Origin: Candidatus Iainarchaeum sp. | Lineage (GTDB): Archaea; Iainarchaeota; Iainarchaeia; Iainarchaeales; GCA-2688035 | Direction of reading: 5' to 3' | DNA length: 64,000 nt | Assembly: GCA_017610205.1 (NCBI GenBank) | Contig: JAFCCL010000004.1 | Location: 58,220 to 122,219 of the forward strand | Shown: in pieces, positions 16,715 through 25,735 of the stretch | Numbering within the stretch: position 1 is the first letter of the stretch | How the letters are laid out: every line of letters starts with the position of its first letter | The notes under the pieces: generated by a model | What the model was told of the DNA's origin: nothing | The model's database searches: none | What the model saw: only the letters and a program-made list of their open reading frames with translations | Program-made: the position numbers and the translations under genes

Positions 16715-17542
16715 TTAATCCTCTTTTACAGGCAGTTTATTCAAATCTTTTGCATTAAAAACCGGCCCGTCAATACAGGTATACTTGTTTCCAATATTGC
16801 AGTGGCTGCAATAGCCTACACCGCATTGCATTAGCCTCTCCAAAGACGCAAACATCTGCTCATCCTTAAAACCTTTTTTTCTCAATTCAATTAAAGAAAA
16901 GTGAATCATTACAGACGGACCGCACATCATTACAACTGTGTTCTTAGAAGGAAGTTCAACATGTTTGAAAAGGGCTGTTACAAGACCGACATTTCCTTTC
17001 CAGGTTTTGTTTGGATTGTCAACTGTTGAAAGCACTTGGAAATCTTCCTTTTGCCATTGCTTCAGTTCCTCGTCAAATAAAACATTTTCAGGAGCTTTGC
17101 ATCCGAATAAAACAGAAACCTTGCCAAACTCGCTTTTCTTTTCCCGAACAGCATAAATTGCACTCCTTAAAGGTGCAAGCCCACAGCCTCCGCTTACAAA
17201 CAGGATGTTTTTTTTTCTGAATTTTTGCAAAGGAAAACTGTTTCCAAAAGGGCCTCTTAACCCAATTTTGTTTCCTTTTTTGAGCTTGTGCAGTGCATTT
17301 GTGACATTGCCAACATTTACAATGGTAAAGTTTATTGAATTGGTTTTGTAGGGAGAGGAAGAAATGCTTATTGGAATTTCTCCAAATCCAAAAACGCTTA
17401 CCATCATAAACTGGCCTGGCCTGAATTTGAATTTTTTCTGAAGATTTTTGTCAGAAAATTCAACTTCAAAAGTTTTTGTGTCAGAAGTATCCTGTGAAAC
17501 CGAAAGTATTTCAGCAACATTTGGCTTTTCAGGAATAATCAT
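16715..17542 (-). CDS. hydG: Hydrogenase gamma subunit, FAD/NAD(P)-binding reductase
   Basis: A 275-residue ferredoxin-NADP reductase-type subunit. The FAD motif is FRPGQFMMVSVFGFGEIPIS, the NAD(P) site starts FVSGGCGLAPLRSAIYAV, and the C-terminus carries a [2Fe-2S] motif CGVGYCSHCNIGNKYTC. It exchanges electrons between NAD(P)H and the Fe-S subunits. The same fold is used in dihydroorotate dehydrogenase subunit K and sulfide dehydrogenase, but the operon makes the hydrogenase assignment firm. The start overlaps the hydB stop by 4 nt (17539-17542). Confidence 0.94.
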   Translation of the reverse strand: MIIPEKPNVAEILSVSQDTSDTKTFEVEFSDKNLQKKFKFRPGQFMMVSVFGFGEIPISISSSPYKTNSINFTIVNVGNVTNALHKLKKGNKIGLRGPFGNSFPLQKFRKKNILFVSGGCGLAPLRSAIYAVREKKSEFGKVSVLFGCKAPENVLFDEELKQWQKEDFQVLSTVDNPNKTWKGNVGLVTALFKHVELPSKNTVVMMCGPSVMIHFSLIELRKKGFKDEQMFASLERLMQCGVGYCSHCNIGNKYTCIDGPVFNAKDLNKLPVKED

Positions 17543-18558
17543 TTTTTAGCCCCCAAACCATGTTTTTGAATCTTGTTTGCAATTTCAACAAGGCTTATTT
17601 TAACAGGACAAACAGTAATGCATCTGCCACAGCCAATACACAAATGCACACCGTATTGTTCCCTGTAATAGGAAAGCTTGTGCAAAACAAACTGCCTTAA
17701 CCTTCCTTCTCTTGAAGGCCTAAAGACATGGTTTCCTGCAACCTCTGTAAAGCGTTTGAGTTGGCAACTGTCCAAAAATCTGAATCTTTCACTTTCAGTG
17801 TCTGAACCAAAAACAAATTCGTCTTTTGTAGTATAGCAATAGCAGGTTGGGCAGCTTTGAGTGCAGGAAGTGCAACTAAGACAGCGTTCTGATTCCTCTT
17901 TCCAAACAGGATGGTTAAAATTAGCATAAAGGTTTTCTTCAATGTCTTCGGTGTCAAGTGAATTTTTGCAGGAAATGTCAGCGGAAGGAAGTGCATCACT
18001 TGTATGTCTGAAAAATTTGCTGTCAATTAATTCCTTTCCTTTTTCAGTTTCCACTTTTACAAAAAAATCCGAGCCCCTTTCAAAAAATAAAAGATCGTGG
18101 CCTGTTGCCTGCGATGTACCAAGGCTTGTGCAAAATCCATTTTCGCATGCTTTGGAACATTGTAATGCAATTACCACTGTATTTTTGCGCCTAATGCTGT
18201 AAAATCGGTCTTCTCCAAAAAATTTTATAAAAAGTACGTCAAGCGCATGCAATGCATGTGTTTCACAAGGCCTTATTCCAAAAATAACACGCTTTGCAGT
18301 GTCAAAACAAGGTTCAACATTAAAGGAAGAATTCTTTTTCTTAAAGGAAAACATTTTTTCCTTTGCAGGTCTGAAGAATTCTTTTGCAGAAAAATCAGTT
18401 CTTGTTTCAAGAAAAAGTTCCTGTCCGCTATATTGCTGAAAGCAGGTTGCATCTGTTTTGTTTTTTGCCGGAACAATAACCTGGTCAAACTTTTTTTGAA
18501 GAAATTCGAGAAATTTTGGCAGGTCTTCTTTTTTTATGATATAATTCATGCTGTTCAC
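17539..18558 (-). CDS. hydB: Hydrogenase beta subunit, 4Fe-4S electron-transfer protein
   Basis: A 339-residue subunit of the HydB type. The middle holds the HydB-type GIRPCETHALHALDVLF region, and the C-terminus two ferredoxin-like clusters, CLSCTSCTQSCPTCYC and CIGCGRCITVCPVKIS. It links the flavin subunit to the rest of the enzyme. Translation may start at GTG 18558 or, more likely, at ATG 18549; no clear Shine-Dalgarno separates them. The upstream pgk gene ends 3-12 bp away on the same strand, so pgk and the hydrogenase genes form one transcription unit. Confidence 0.93.
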   Translation of the reverse strand: MNSMNYIIKKEDLPKFLEFLQKKFDQVIVPAKNKTDATCFQQYSGQELFLETRTDFSAKEFFRPAKEKMFSFKKKNSSFNVEPCFDTAKRVIFGIRPCETHALHALDVLFIKFFGEDRFYSIRRKNTVVIALQCSKACENGFCTSLGTSQATGHDLLFFERGSDFFVKVETEKGKELIDSKFFRHTSDALPSADISCKNSLDTEDIEENLYANFNHPVWKEESERCLSCTSCTQSCPTCYCYTTKDEFVFGSDTESERFRFLDSCQLKRFTEVAGNHVFRPSREGRLRQFVLHKLSYYREQYGVHLCIGCGRCITVCPVKISLVEIANKIQKHGLGAKK

Positions 18559-18561
18559 AAA

Positions 18562-19923
18562 TTAATTTTTCTGTGGCAATTTAGGCTGTTCAGCCACAGG
18601 CTGTTCAGCAGGCTCCTCAGCTTCAGGCTTTTCAGCCACAGACTCTTCCGTTGCCTCTTCTTTAGCAGGAGCTTCCTCAACTTTACGCTCTTCAGTGTCA
18701 GGCTGTGCAGGTTTAGATTTAGAGGTTTTGTTTTGAAGTGCAACAAGTCCAGGCAGTTCTTTTCCACTAAGGTATTGCAACAGTGCTTTGCCTGCAAGGG
18801 AAATGTGTGAAAAATCCTTTTCTGAAAAATCAACCTGCTCCAATGCTGTTTCAGTATCACCGCCCCCAATTATGGAAAATGCCCTGCTTTTGCTTATTGC
18901 ATTAAAAACCCTTTTTGTCCCAATTTCAAAATCCATTCTTTCAAATATTCCCATTGGCCCGTTTGCTACAACAAGTTTTGCTCCCTTTAATGCTTCCTTG
19001 AATTCTGCAACTGTTTCTGTTCCAATGTCAAAAATAGAATTTTCTTTTGGAAGCTCTGAAATTGAAATTTCTTCCCTTTCATCAGAATCATCCATTATTG
19101 CAACGTCAACAGGCAAAATAATTTTTTCGCCGTAATTTTCCAAAATCTGTTTTGCCGGTTCAACCAATTCATTGAATCCTTTTTCCTCAAAAAATTTGTC
19201 TTTTTCGCCAAGCACAATGCCTTTTGCTTTCAAAAACAGCTCGCCAAGCAAGCCACCTGCACAAATTTTGTCAGCTTTTTGTTTTCCAAAAAGCTCGTTT
19301 ATCAAATAAATACTGTCCTTTATTTTTGAACCGCCCAAAACAAAAACACAGGGCTTTTCATTTGAATCAAAGTGCTTTAATGCTTCAAGCTCTGCTTCAA
19401 GAACATGGCCAACAAAGGACGGAAGCAATGGAATAAATCCTATAACACTTGGCTGGCTTCGGTGGCAAACGCTTAAGGCATCCTCAACAAACATTTGGGA
19501 AACAGAAGCAATCTTTTGAACCCACTCAATCTTTGAAGCATCTTCCGGAGTAAAATCCTGCTCTTCGTTGTCATGAAAGCGCACATTTTCCATTAAAACA
19601 ATGCCACCTTTCTGCATTTCCTTAATGGTTGTTTCGTAATTTGAATCCCACGGCAAAAGCTTTACTTCTTTTTCAGCCATCTCAGACAATTCTTCGGCAT
19701 GTGGCTTTAGGGAAACACAGTCATCCTGCCCTTTTCTTCCCTGATGGGCAAGCACAACAAGCTTTGCATTCTTTTCAGACATTTCCTTTAATGTTTTGGA
19801 ATAGGCTCTAAGCCTTGCATTCTCAAACAGCTCTCCGTCTTCAACATTACTGTTTAAGTCAACTCTTATCACAATTGTTTTGCCAGAAATGTTTTCATCC
19901 TTTAAAAATTTGTAATCTCCCAT
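18562..19923 (-). CDS. pgk: Phosphoglycerate kinase with C-terminal acidic tail
   Basis: A 453-residue archaeal-type PGK: RVDLNSNVEDGELFENARLR near the start, LVVLAHQGRKG (the archaeal LAHQGR rather than bacterial SHLGRP), VFVLGGSKIKDSI, VVANGPMGIFE and FSIIGGGDTETAL for nucleotide binding. It transfers phosphate from 1,3-bisphosphoglycerate to ADP. About 400 residues is normal; here a tail of roughly 52 residues rich in Glu, Ala, Pro and Lys (for instance EEAPAKEEATEESVAEKPEA) is added, coded by imperfect short repeats (cttcag, ggctgttcag). Shine-Dalgarno GGGAGG lies upstream of the ATG at 19923. It heads the operon with hydBGDA and follows gap on the same strand. Confidence 0.95.
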   Translation of the reverse strand: MGDYKFLKDENISGKTIVIRVDLNSNVEDGELFENARLRAYSKTLKEMSEKNAKLVVLAHQGRKGQDDCVSLKPHAEELSEMAEKEVKLLPWDSNYETTIKEMQKGGIVLMENVRFHDNEEQDFTPEDASKIEWVQKIASVSQMFVEDALSVCHRSQPSVIGFIPLLPSFVGHVLEAELEALKHFDSNEKPCVFVLGGSKIKDSIYLINELFGKQKADKICAGGLLGELFLKAKGIVLGEKDKFFEEKGFNELVEPAKQILENYGEKIILPVDVAIMDDSDEREEISISELPKENSIFDIGTETVAEFKEALKGAKLVVANGPMGIFERMDFEIGTKRVFNAISKSRAFSIIGGGDTETALEQVDFSEKDFSHISLAGKALLQYLSGKELPGLVALQNKTSKSKPAQPDTEERKVEEAPAKEEATEESVAEKPEAEEPAEQPVAEQPKLPQKN

Positions 19924-20003
19924 TTTTTAACGCCTCCCGATAGGAATTTCTTCAAATGCCCCAATAAGAAAAGGGATTATGAGAATAAAAAGCTATTTGC
20001 TCT

Positions 20004-21008
20004 TTACAAGCCCTTTTTTGCAAGAAAAAGCACAAAATCAGCAAGCAATGAACTGTAACCCCACTCGTTGTCATACCATCCAAGTACTTTTACCTGCCGT
20101 CCATTAACTTTTGTTAGCTTGCTGTCAAAAATGCACCCGTGGGGGTTTGCAATAATGTCAGTGCTTACAAGGTCTTGTTCACTATATTCAAGATTTCTTG
20201 CCAAAGGACCTGAAGCAGCCTTTTTGAACAATGCATTGACTTCCTCAGCACTTGTTTCCTTTTTCATGCTACAGGTAAAGTCAGTAATGCTGCCTGTTGG
20301 AACAGGAACGCGAACAGCCATTCCATCAAGATTTCCCTTCAAATCAGTAAAAATTGTTGAAATTGCCTTTGTAGCACCTGTACCTGTCGGAATCATATTT
20401 ATTGCAGCAGCCCTTGCCCTTCTTGGATCAGAATGAGGGCCATCAACCAGATTCTGATCTGAGGTATAAGCATGAATTGTAGTAAGAAAACCTTTTTCAA
20501 TTCCAATATTTTCGTGCAAAACCTTTACCATTGGAGCAAGGCAATTTGTTGTACAGGAAGCCATGCTTACAACATCTTCTTTTGAAGAATTGTAATTTGC
20601 TGTGTTAATATTCAAAATATACTGGTTGCAAATTTGGCCTTTTGGAGGAGCACTAATAACCACCTTTTTTGCACCGGCGTTAACATGCACTCTTGCCTGA
20701 TCAGCACTCCTAAAAATTCCAGTGCTTTCCAAAACAACGTCAACTTTTAAAGCCTTCCAAGGAAGCTTGCCTGGATCTTTTTCTGCCAAGGCAGCAACAT
20801 TTTTTCCGCCAACAGTAATACTGTTCTTGTCGGATTTTACATCCTTGTCAAATTTTCCGTAAACGCTGTCAAATTGAAGAAGATTTGCAAGAGTTTCGTT
20901 TTCGGTCAAGTCATTTATTGCAACAACATCAATTCCTTTTGTTTCAAGCATTGCCTTAAATGCCTGCCTTCCAATTCTGCCAAAACCATTAATTGCAACC
21001 CTAACCAT
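20004..21008 (-). CDS. gap: Glyceraldehyde-3-phosphate dehydrogenase, bacterial type I
   Basis: A 334-residue phosphorylating GAPDH of the bacterial/eukaryotic class I: VRVAINGFGRIGRQAFKAML, Asp33 (VVAINDLTE) for NAD, catalytic Cys152 in SMASCTTNCLAP, and TGTGATKAISTIF, VRVPVPTGSITDF later. Most archaea use the dissimilar class II enzyme, so this gene was probably acquired from bacteria. It makes 1,3-bisphosphoglycerate and NADH for the downstream PGK. GGGGATGG precedes the ATG as Shine-Dalgarno, and TTATTATTTAAAGC near 21060 is the likely TATA box. The divergent phosphoesterase gene shares this 140-bp promoter region. Confidence 0.97.
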   Translation of the reverse strand: MVRVAINGFGRIGRQAFKAMLETKGIDVVAINDLTENETLANLLQFDSVYGKFDKDVKSDKNSITVGGKNVAALAEKDPGKLPWKALKVDVVLESTGIFRSADQARVHVNAGAKKVVISAPPKGQICNQYILNINTANYNSSKEDVVSMASCTTNCLAPMVKVLHENIGIEKGFLTTIHAYTSDQNLVDGPHSDPRRARAAAINMIPTGTGATKAISTIFTDLKGNLDGMAVRVPVPTGSITDFTCSMKKETSAEEVNALFKKAASGPLARNLEYSEQDLVSTDIIANPHGCIFDSKLTKVNGRQVKVLGWYDNEWGYSSLLADFVLFLAKKGL

Positions 21009-21148
21009 AAAACCATCCCCTGCATTTGCCGCAAAAAAATAATGCTATAAAATTGACAGCTTTAAATAATAAAAAAGCTTGCTTTGAAAAAAAAGAAAAG
21101 GGTTTTTAATAACCTAAACAATACAACCTAAAAAAAGAGGCGCTTTTT

Positions 21149-22369
21149 TTGTTACTTGGCACAAAAAAAACATTCGTAAAAAAAACAGCAATAGTACTTG
21201 GATTAATGCTTGCATTTGCAGCATTAAGCACCTCAGGGTTTTGCAAAAGCGAAACAGGCTTTTCAATCATTGTGTTGCCAGACACCCAAAAATACAGCGA
21301 ATCATTTCCACAAATATTTGACATTCAAACAAATTGGATTGCGAACCAGGCAGGTGACCAAAACATTGTTTTTGTAATGCATTTAGGAGACATTGTTCAG
21401 GATTGGAATGACGAAAGCCAGTGGCAAAATGCAAGCAAAAGCATTGGTGTGCTTGACGGAAATGTTCCCAATTCAGTTCTGCCAGGAAACCATGATATGT
21501 CTTCCAAAGAAGAAACAGAAAAATTCAACCAGTACTTTGGCTTGGAACGCTATAAGGACTCTGAATGGTTCGGAGGAAGCTATCCTGAAGGAACAAATGA
21601 CAACAGCTACCAGTTTTTTTCTGCAGGAGGAAAAGATTACATAACAATAAGCCTAAAGTTTTGCCCTGATGAAAATGCGGTTAGATGGGCAAACAGTATT
21701 CTTCAAAGCAATTTGGACAAAAAGGCAATTGTTGCAACACACGGTTACCTTGGATATAATGGAGAAAGGCATATTCACAACAGAAACGACAATGCATGTG
21801 GTTCCGAAAAAGAAAATACTCAATACATTTGGGACGAAATAATTTATCCGAACGAAAATATATTTCTTGTCTTAAGCGGACATGTTCACGGTGCTGCAAG
21901 AAGAACAGACCCAAACATTGCCGGAACAGATGTTTACCAGATTTTATCAGACTACCAGAGTGAAAAAAATGGCGGAAATGGCTGGCTTAGAATAATGGAA
22001 TTTTTGCCAGGGGAAAACAGAATCAGGGTAAAAACCTTTTCGCCATATCTGAATGAATTCAAAAGCGATTCAAGAAACGAATTTTTTCTCGGAGAATGCC
22101 TTAAAAAAAGCGAATGCAGGGAAGAAGAACTGTGCTGTGAAGGCAAATGCACAAAGGCAAAATGCATTGCAGATGCAGATTGCCAATCAGGCCAAATTTG
22201 CCTCAATTCAGGAGAATGCAATTCAACATGTTATGAAAACATTAAAGAAAAAGAACTGGAAATTCAGTCATTTAAAACATTTTCTTTAATTGCAGCAATT
22301 TCAATAATTATTTTTGGAATAGTCCTAGTCATTTTTGGCAAACAAATAATTGACCAGGGCAAAAGCTAA
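21149..22369 (+). CDS. Secreted/membrane-anchored metallophosphoesterase
   Basis: A 406-residue calcineurin-like phosphoesterase. Metal-binding motifs are complete: IIVLPDTQKY (D.Q/H type), VMHLGDIVQDW (GDxxQ), VLPGNHDMS (GNHD), IVATHGYLGY (H) and VLSGHVHGAA (GHxH). A signal sequence (VKKTAIVLGLMLAFAALSTS) precedes it. The C-terminal part is Cys-rich (KKSECREEELCCEGKCTKAK, GQICLNSGECNSTCYE) and ends in a membrane helix (FSLIAAISIIIFGIVLVIFG), so the enzyme faces outside and is anchored at its C-terminus. The start is a TTG at 21149 with AGAGG nine nt upstream. The substrate is unknown; divergent from gap. Confidence 0.88.
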   Translation: MLLGTKKTFVKKTAIVLGLMLAFAALSTSGFCKSETGFSIIVLPDTQKYSESFPQIFDIQTNWIANQAGDQNIVFVMHLGDIVQDWNDESQWQNASKSIGVLDGNVPNSVLPGNHDMSSKEETEKFNQYFGLERYKDSEWFGGSYPEGTNDNSYQFFSAGGKDYITISLKFCPDENAVRWANSILQSNLDKKAIVATHGYLGYNGERHIHNRNDNACGSEKENTQYIWDEIIYPNENIFLVLSGHVHGAARRTDPNIAGTDVYQILSDYQSEKNGGNGWLRIMEFLPGENRIRVKTFSPYLNEFKSDSRNEFFLGECLKKSECREEELCCEGKCTKAKCIADADCQSGQICLNSGECNSTCYENIKEKELEIQSFKTFSLIAAISIIIFGIVLVIFGKQIIDQGKS

Positions 22370-22415
22370 CCGCTGCAATTGCAGCAAATACAAGGACAGT
22401 AAAGTAAGGCAGCAG

Positions 22416-24125
22416 CTAACTAAAATTACTTGCCTTAAATGTTTTGACATCCTTCCCGTCAAAAAACAGTAAAAATGCATTTTTGCAATCTTGCTCAGGC
22501 AAAGTTATTTCAATTGATTCAAACTCCAAAGTATGGTCAAAGTTTACGGTTATTTCCCTTGAATTAATTTGGCCCCTTGCCCAAAACATTGCCGGAAAAA
22601 TCCTTGCTGTTTTTCTATACAGGTCTTTTTTGCTTTCCAGCAAAAAAACACAATTGTCTTTCTGGCTGAAAGAAAACTGGTTTTCGTCCAAACCCAAATC
22701 CAAAATAGTAGAACTTGACAGGGAAAAGACATCCAAATTTTTTTGAGGAAAACTAAAATCAAGCATTGCCTGTACAGAAGCCCAGTTAACCATAAAAAAC
22801 TGGTAATCAAAACCCTTTTCAGGAAAAAATAAAATTGCAGGATAGTTTACCAAATAAATTGTACTCTCATCCGGAAGCATTTCAGCAGCATTCACTGTCT
22901 GACTCAAAACAGATTGAGTCATTTTTCCAGCAGCCAAAGGCTGTTCATAGCTTACAAAAAGCGGAGAAAACAAAAAAAAGGAAATGAAAAGAAAGGCAAT
23001 AAAAAATGAAAGAATTTTTGACAAATTGCTTTTGCAAAACCTTTTGCAATTCCTTTCAAGAAAAATTGACAAAAGAAGAACAAACGGAACAAGTGGAACA
23101 TAAGAATACCACGGCATCATAAGGCCAAAAGCTGAAAAGAAAAAAAGAAAAATGAAAAACCAAAGGAAAAGAAACAGTACAGGCTTGTCTTTCTTTTTCC
23201 TTGAAAAAAACCACAAAGCAAAAGCAGTAATTGCAATAACAGAAATTAAAACCGGTACAAATGCAAAAGGGTTAACCAGCAGGGCATAAATCGGTTTTAG
23301 TAAATCAATTTTGAGAAAACCAACCGGATAGAAAAGAAGTTTGAAAAAAATAATTGACGCCCTTGCATTGTTTGGAACAAACTGGTTTGTGTAACCGCCT
23401 ATTCTTCCAAGCGAAAAAAGCATTAAGGCAAAATACAATGCAATCAGGGAAAAAAACGGAACGCAGAGTTTTAAAGATCTGGTTAAACGCCTTAAAATGG
23501 TTTTTTCTTTTAAGAAAACAAAGCAGTAAGAAAAAAGAACAAACGGAATCAGACAGCCTGTTTCCTTTGAAAAAATGCCAAGCCCGCAGAAAAAAATTGA
23601 AATCAGGAAAAAACGTTGCTTTTTTTCCTCAAAAAATTTCTTCAAAAACAATAAAGATGCAAGCAAAGCAAAAAGAATAAGTGGTTCATGAAGCCTTGAA
23701 ATAAACAAAACGCTGTTCAGGTTAATTGGATTGAGAGCAAAAGCAAGTGCTGCAATAAGGGAAAAAAAACCGCTTTTGTCCCTGATAAGTTTTCTTGCAA
23801 GAAAAAAAACAAGAACACTATTTAACGCATGCAAAGCAAAGCAAAGCAGGTGAAAGGCTGAAAAATTCAGACCGTATAGCATGAAAACAAACCAGTAAAG
23901 CAGGCTTCCAACAGGCCTGTAATTCACACTAATGAAAAAAAAATTCTCCTCAGGCTGGGTAAAAATATTTACCACCTCGCCAAAATCAGTGCCACTATGA
24001 GAAACTATTTTTATTACAGAATCAAACTCCATCAGCTGCATTCCAAAAAACTGGCTGTATGCAAGCATGGAAACAGCCGCAATAAAAAAAACAAGTGTAA
24101 GGGTTTTATTTTTTCCACAAGACAT
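22416..24125 (-). CDS. Multi-pass GT-C type glycosyltransferase-like membrane protein
   Basis: Start taken at the ATG at 24125 (MSCGKNKTLTLVFF) because the TATA-like TTATTAAAC lies about 25 nt upstream; an ATG at 24161 would add 12 residues. About 569 residues with ten or more membrane helices. Early segments resemble the dolichyl-phosphate-sugar-dependent O-mannosyltransferase/TMTC and ArnT-like GT-C group: NYRPVGSLLYWFVFMLYGLN, FHLLCFALHALNSVLVFFLA, SRLHEPLILFALLASLLFL and SKETGCLIPFVL. The first loop, before NYRP, carries FDSV, the usual place of the catalytic acid. The 180-residue C-terminus is extracytoplasmic. Neighbour to a polyprenyl-phosphate glycosyltransferase gene, which may make its lipid-linked sugar donor. 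Confidence 0.82.
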   Translation of the reverse strand: MSCGKNKTLTLVFFIAAVSMLAYSQFFGMQLMEFDSVIKIVSHSGTDFGEVVNIFTQPEENFFFISVNYRPVGSLLYWFVFMLYGLNFSAFHLLCFALHALNSVLVFFLARKLIRDKSGFFSLIAALAFALNPINLNSVLFISRLHEPLILFALLASLLFLKKFFEEKKQRFFLISIFFCGLGIFSKETGCLIPFVLFSYCFVFLKEKTILRRLTRSLKLCVPFFSLIALYFALMLFSLGRIGGYTNQFVPNNARASIIFFKLLFYPVGFLKIDLLKPIYALLVNPFAFVPVLISVIAITAFALWFFSRKKKDKPVLFLFLWFFIFLFFFSAFGLMMPWYSYVPLVPFVLLLSIFLERNCKRFCKSNLSKILSFFIAFLFISFFLFSPLFVSYEQPLAAGKMTQSVLSQTVNAAEMLPDESTIYLVNYPAILFFPEKGFDYQFFMVNWASVQAMLDFSFPQKNLDVFSLSSSTILDLGLDENQFSFSQKDNCVFLLESKKDLYRKTARIFPAMFWARGQINSREITVNFDHTLEFESIEITLPEQDCKNAFLLFFDGKDVKTFKASNFS

Positions 24126-24197
24126 ACCATTAACTCTTGTATTAAGTTTAATAAAAAGCATCCTATTTTAAAAAAAAGACTTGGCATAAAAGCAAAA

Positions 24198-24905
24198 TCA
24201 AAAAACCAAACCTTCTTTTTGAAGCATTTTCTTCAGCTTATACAAAGAAAAAGCAAACGAGAGTGTTTCCATGTTTATCTTCATTTTGCTTCCGTGAACA
24301 TAGCTCCAGTTAATAGGAATCTCGCCAATTGAAGAATTTTTTGCTTTTAATCTTGCAAGCAATTCAACATCAAAAATCCACCTGTCTGAAACCAATGAAG
24401 GCAAAACATGCTTTGCAATTTCACTTCTAAAGCCCTTAAAGCCGCATAACAAATCACTGCAGCCAAAGCCAAAAAGCCAATCAGCATAAAAATTAAAAAG
24501 TTTGCTTAAAACCATTTTCACAAAAGGCTTTTTTGAAATAATTTTAGAATCAGGCAGGTTCCTTGAACCAAACACTGCATCAAATTTTCTTAAAGCAGAA
24601 CGCATCTTTGGAAGCTGGGAAGCAGACGTTGCCCCATCAGCATCTGCAATCACAATAAAATCACCTTTGGCAGCCATTATTCCGGTTCTAACCGCAGCTC
24701 CCTTTCCAAGATTTCTTTCATGCTTCAAAATCCTAACCTGTTTTTTAAAACTGTTTAAAATCTGCAATGTTGCATCAGAACTTCCGTCGTCAACAACAAT
24801 CAGCTCGCCAACCCAGGAATTCTTTTCCGCAAAATCAACAAGCTCTTTGAGAAATGGCACAATTCTATCCTGCTCATTAAATGCCGGAACAACAACAGAA
24901 AGCAT
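24198..24905 (-). CDS. GT2 family glycosyltransferase, dolichyl-phosphate sugar synthase type
   Basis: A 235-residue GT-A enzyme. The donor site begins LSVVVPAFNEQDRIVPFLKE, with LIVVDDGSSDATLQIL, GKGAAVRTGIMAAKGDFIVI and ADADGATSASQLPK as the DxD region. GCSDLLCGFKGFRSEIAKHV and SDRWIFDVELLARLK are typical of ALG5/DPM1-like polyprenyl-phosphate glucosyl- or mannosyltransferases. No C-terminal membrane helices are present. It probably loads a sugar onto dolichyl phosphate for the membrane glycosyltransferase encoded just downstream (72 bp away on the same strand), and so feeds surface glycan or pilin glycosylation. Confidence 0.9.
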   Translation of the reverse strand: MLSVVVPAFNEQDRIVPFLKELVDFAEKNSWVGELIVVDDGSSDATLQILNSFKKQVRILKHERNLGKGAAVRTGIMAAKGDFIVIADADGATSASQLPKMRSALRKFDAVFGSRNLPDSKIISKKPFVKMVLSKLFNFYADWLFGFGCSDLLCGFKGFRSEIAKHVLPSLVSDRWIFDVELLARLKAKNSSIGEIPINWSYVHGSKMKINMETLSFAFSLYKLKKMLQKEGLVF

Positions 24906-24997
24906 GAGTATTTACCTTTTGAAAACTGTTAATAATCAAAACCAAAACATTTTATTGCAGTTTTCATCTTTATTTGCACCACTGGCAATTGAACATA

Positions 24998-25711
24998 TTA
25001 AGGATAACCATAGACGTCACAAGAATAATCCGAAAAACAATCAGAGTCATCACAGTCAGGAAGACTGTCAGCGTCATTGTCAAACGAGTCAGAACAATTA
25101 TACTCAGTTCCATACTCACAGGTTCCACCACCAGGACCAGCTAGACCGTCACAGTCTTCATCAGCACAATCTATATCACCGTCACCGTCATCATCAATGC
25201 TATTGTTGCAGATTTCTGTTGGAGATGGGGGAGAAACTACTTCACCAGAAGATAATCCGGTAATCACAACAGATTGTTCAAGTTCAAAAATGTCAGTATA
25301 GTCCATGTTAATTGTTCCTGAACCACTGCCTGAATAGTTGATTCCTGCAAACAACAATTCACCACCTGCCAAAATCACAATATCGTATTCACCATTATCA
25401 CTAATCGACACATCATTCAAAAAAACCGACGGGCTAAAGCCAAAACTTCCCTTAAGGTCAACATCGGTAACAGTAATTCTTCCACCAGTAGCATTTTGAA
25501 GCAAAACAGTTACTTGGCCTCCATCAGTACTGTTGCCTTTGACCAGTATTTTTCCAGGGACTGATGATGAAAAAGAAAGAGTCTCTGTTGGTGGCGAAAT
25601 AATGAAAACCATGACCCCTATAATTGTTGCGATTATTATAAGCGCCCATCCATAAGTTACTAAATATTCAAGACCAGCCTGGGCTTTTGAACTAAGGGGA
25701 TTTAAAACCAT
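24998..25711 (-). CDS. Class III signal peptide protein with Asp-rich Ca-binding-like tail
   Basis: A 237-residue protein. KAQAGLEYLVTYGWALIIIA is the prepilin-type signal; residues about 35-165 are the pilin-like beta domain shared with those at 8775, 14140 and 56144 (LLQNATGGRITVTDVDLKGS, with an Asn-Ala-Thr sequon). The tail carries repeats of the form CNNSIDDDGDGDIDCADEDC and CSDSFDNDADSLPDCDDSDC, the Asp/Cys pattern of thrombospondin type 3-like calcium-binding repeats. Likely a surface or pilus protein with a calcium-stabilised adhesin tip. TTTTATATATTAG about 30 nt before the ATG is the probable TATA box. Confidence 0.88.
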   Translation of the reverse strand: MVLNPLSSKAQAGLEYLVTYGWALIIIATIIGVMVFIISPPTETLSFSSSVPGKILVKGNSTDGGQVTVLLQNATGGRITVTDVDLKGSFGFSPSVFLNDVSISDNGEYDIVILAGGELLFAGINYSGSGSGTINMDYTDIFELEQSVVITGLSSGEVVSPPSPTEICNNSIDDDGDGDIDCADEDCDGLAGPGGGTCEYGTEYNCSDSFDNDADSLPDCDDSDCFSDYSCDVYGYP

Positions 25712-25735
25712 AGCTAAAATATAAAAAGCAAACTA

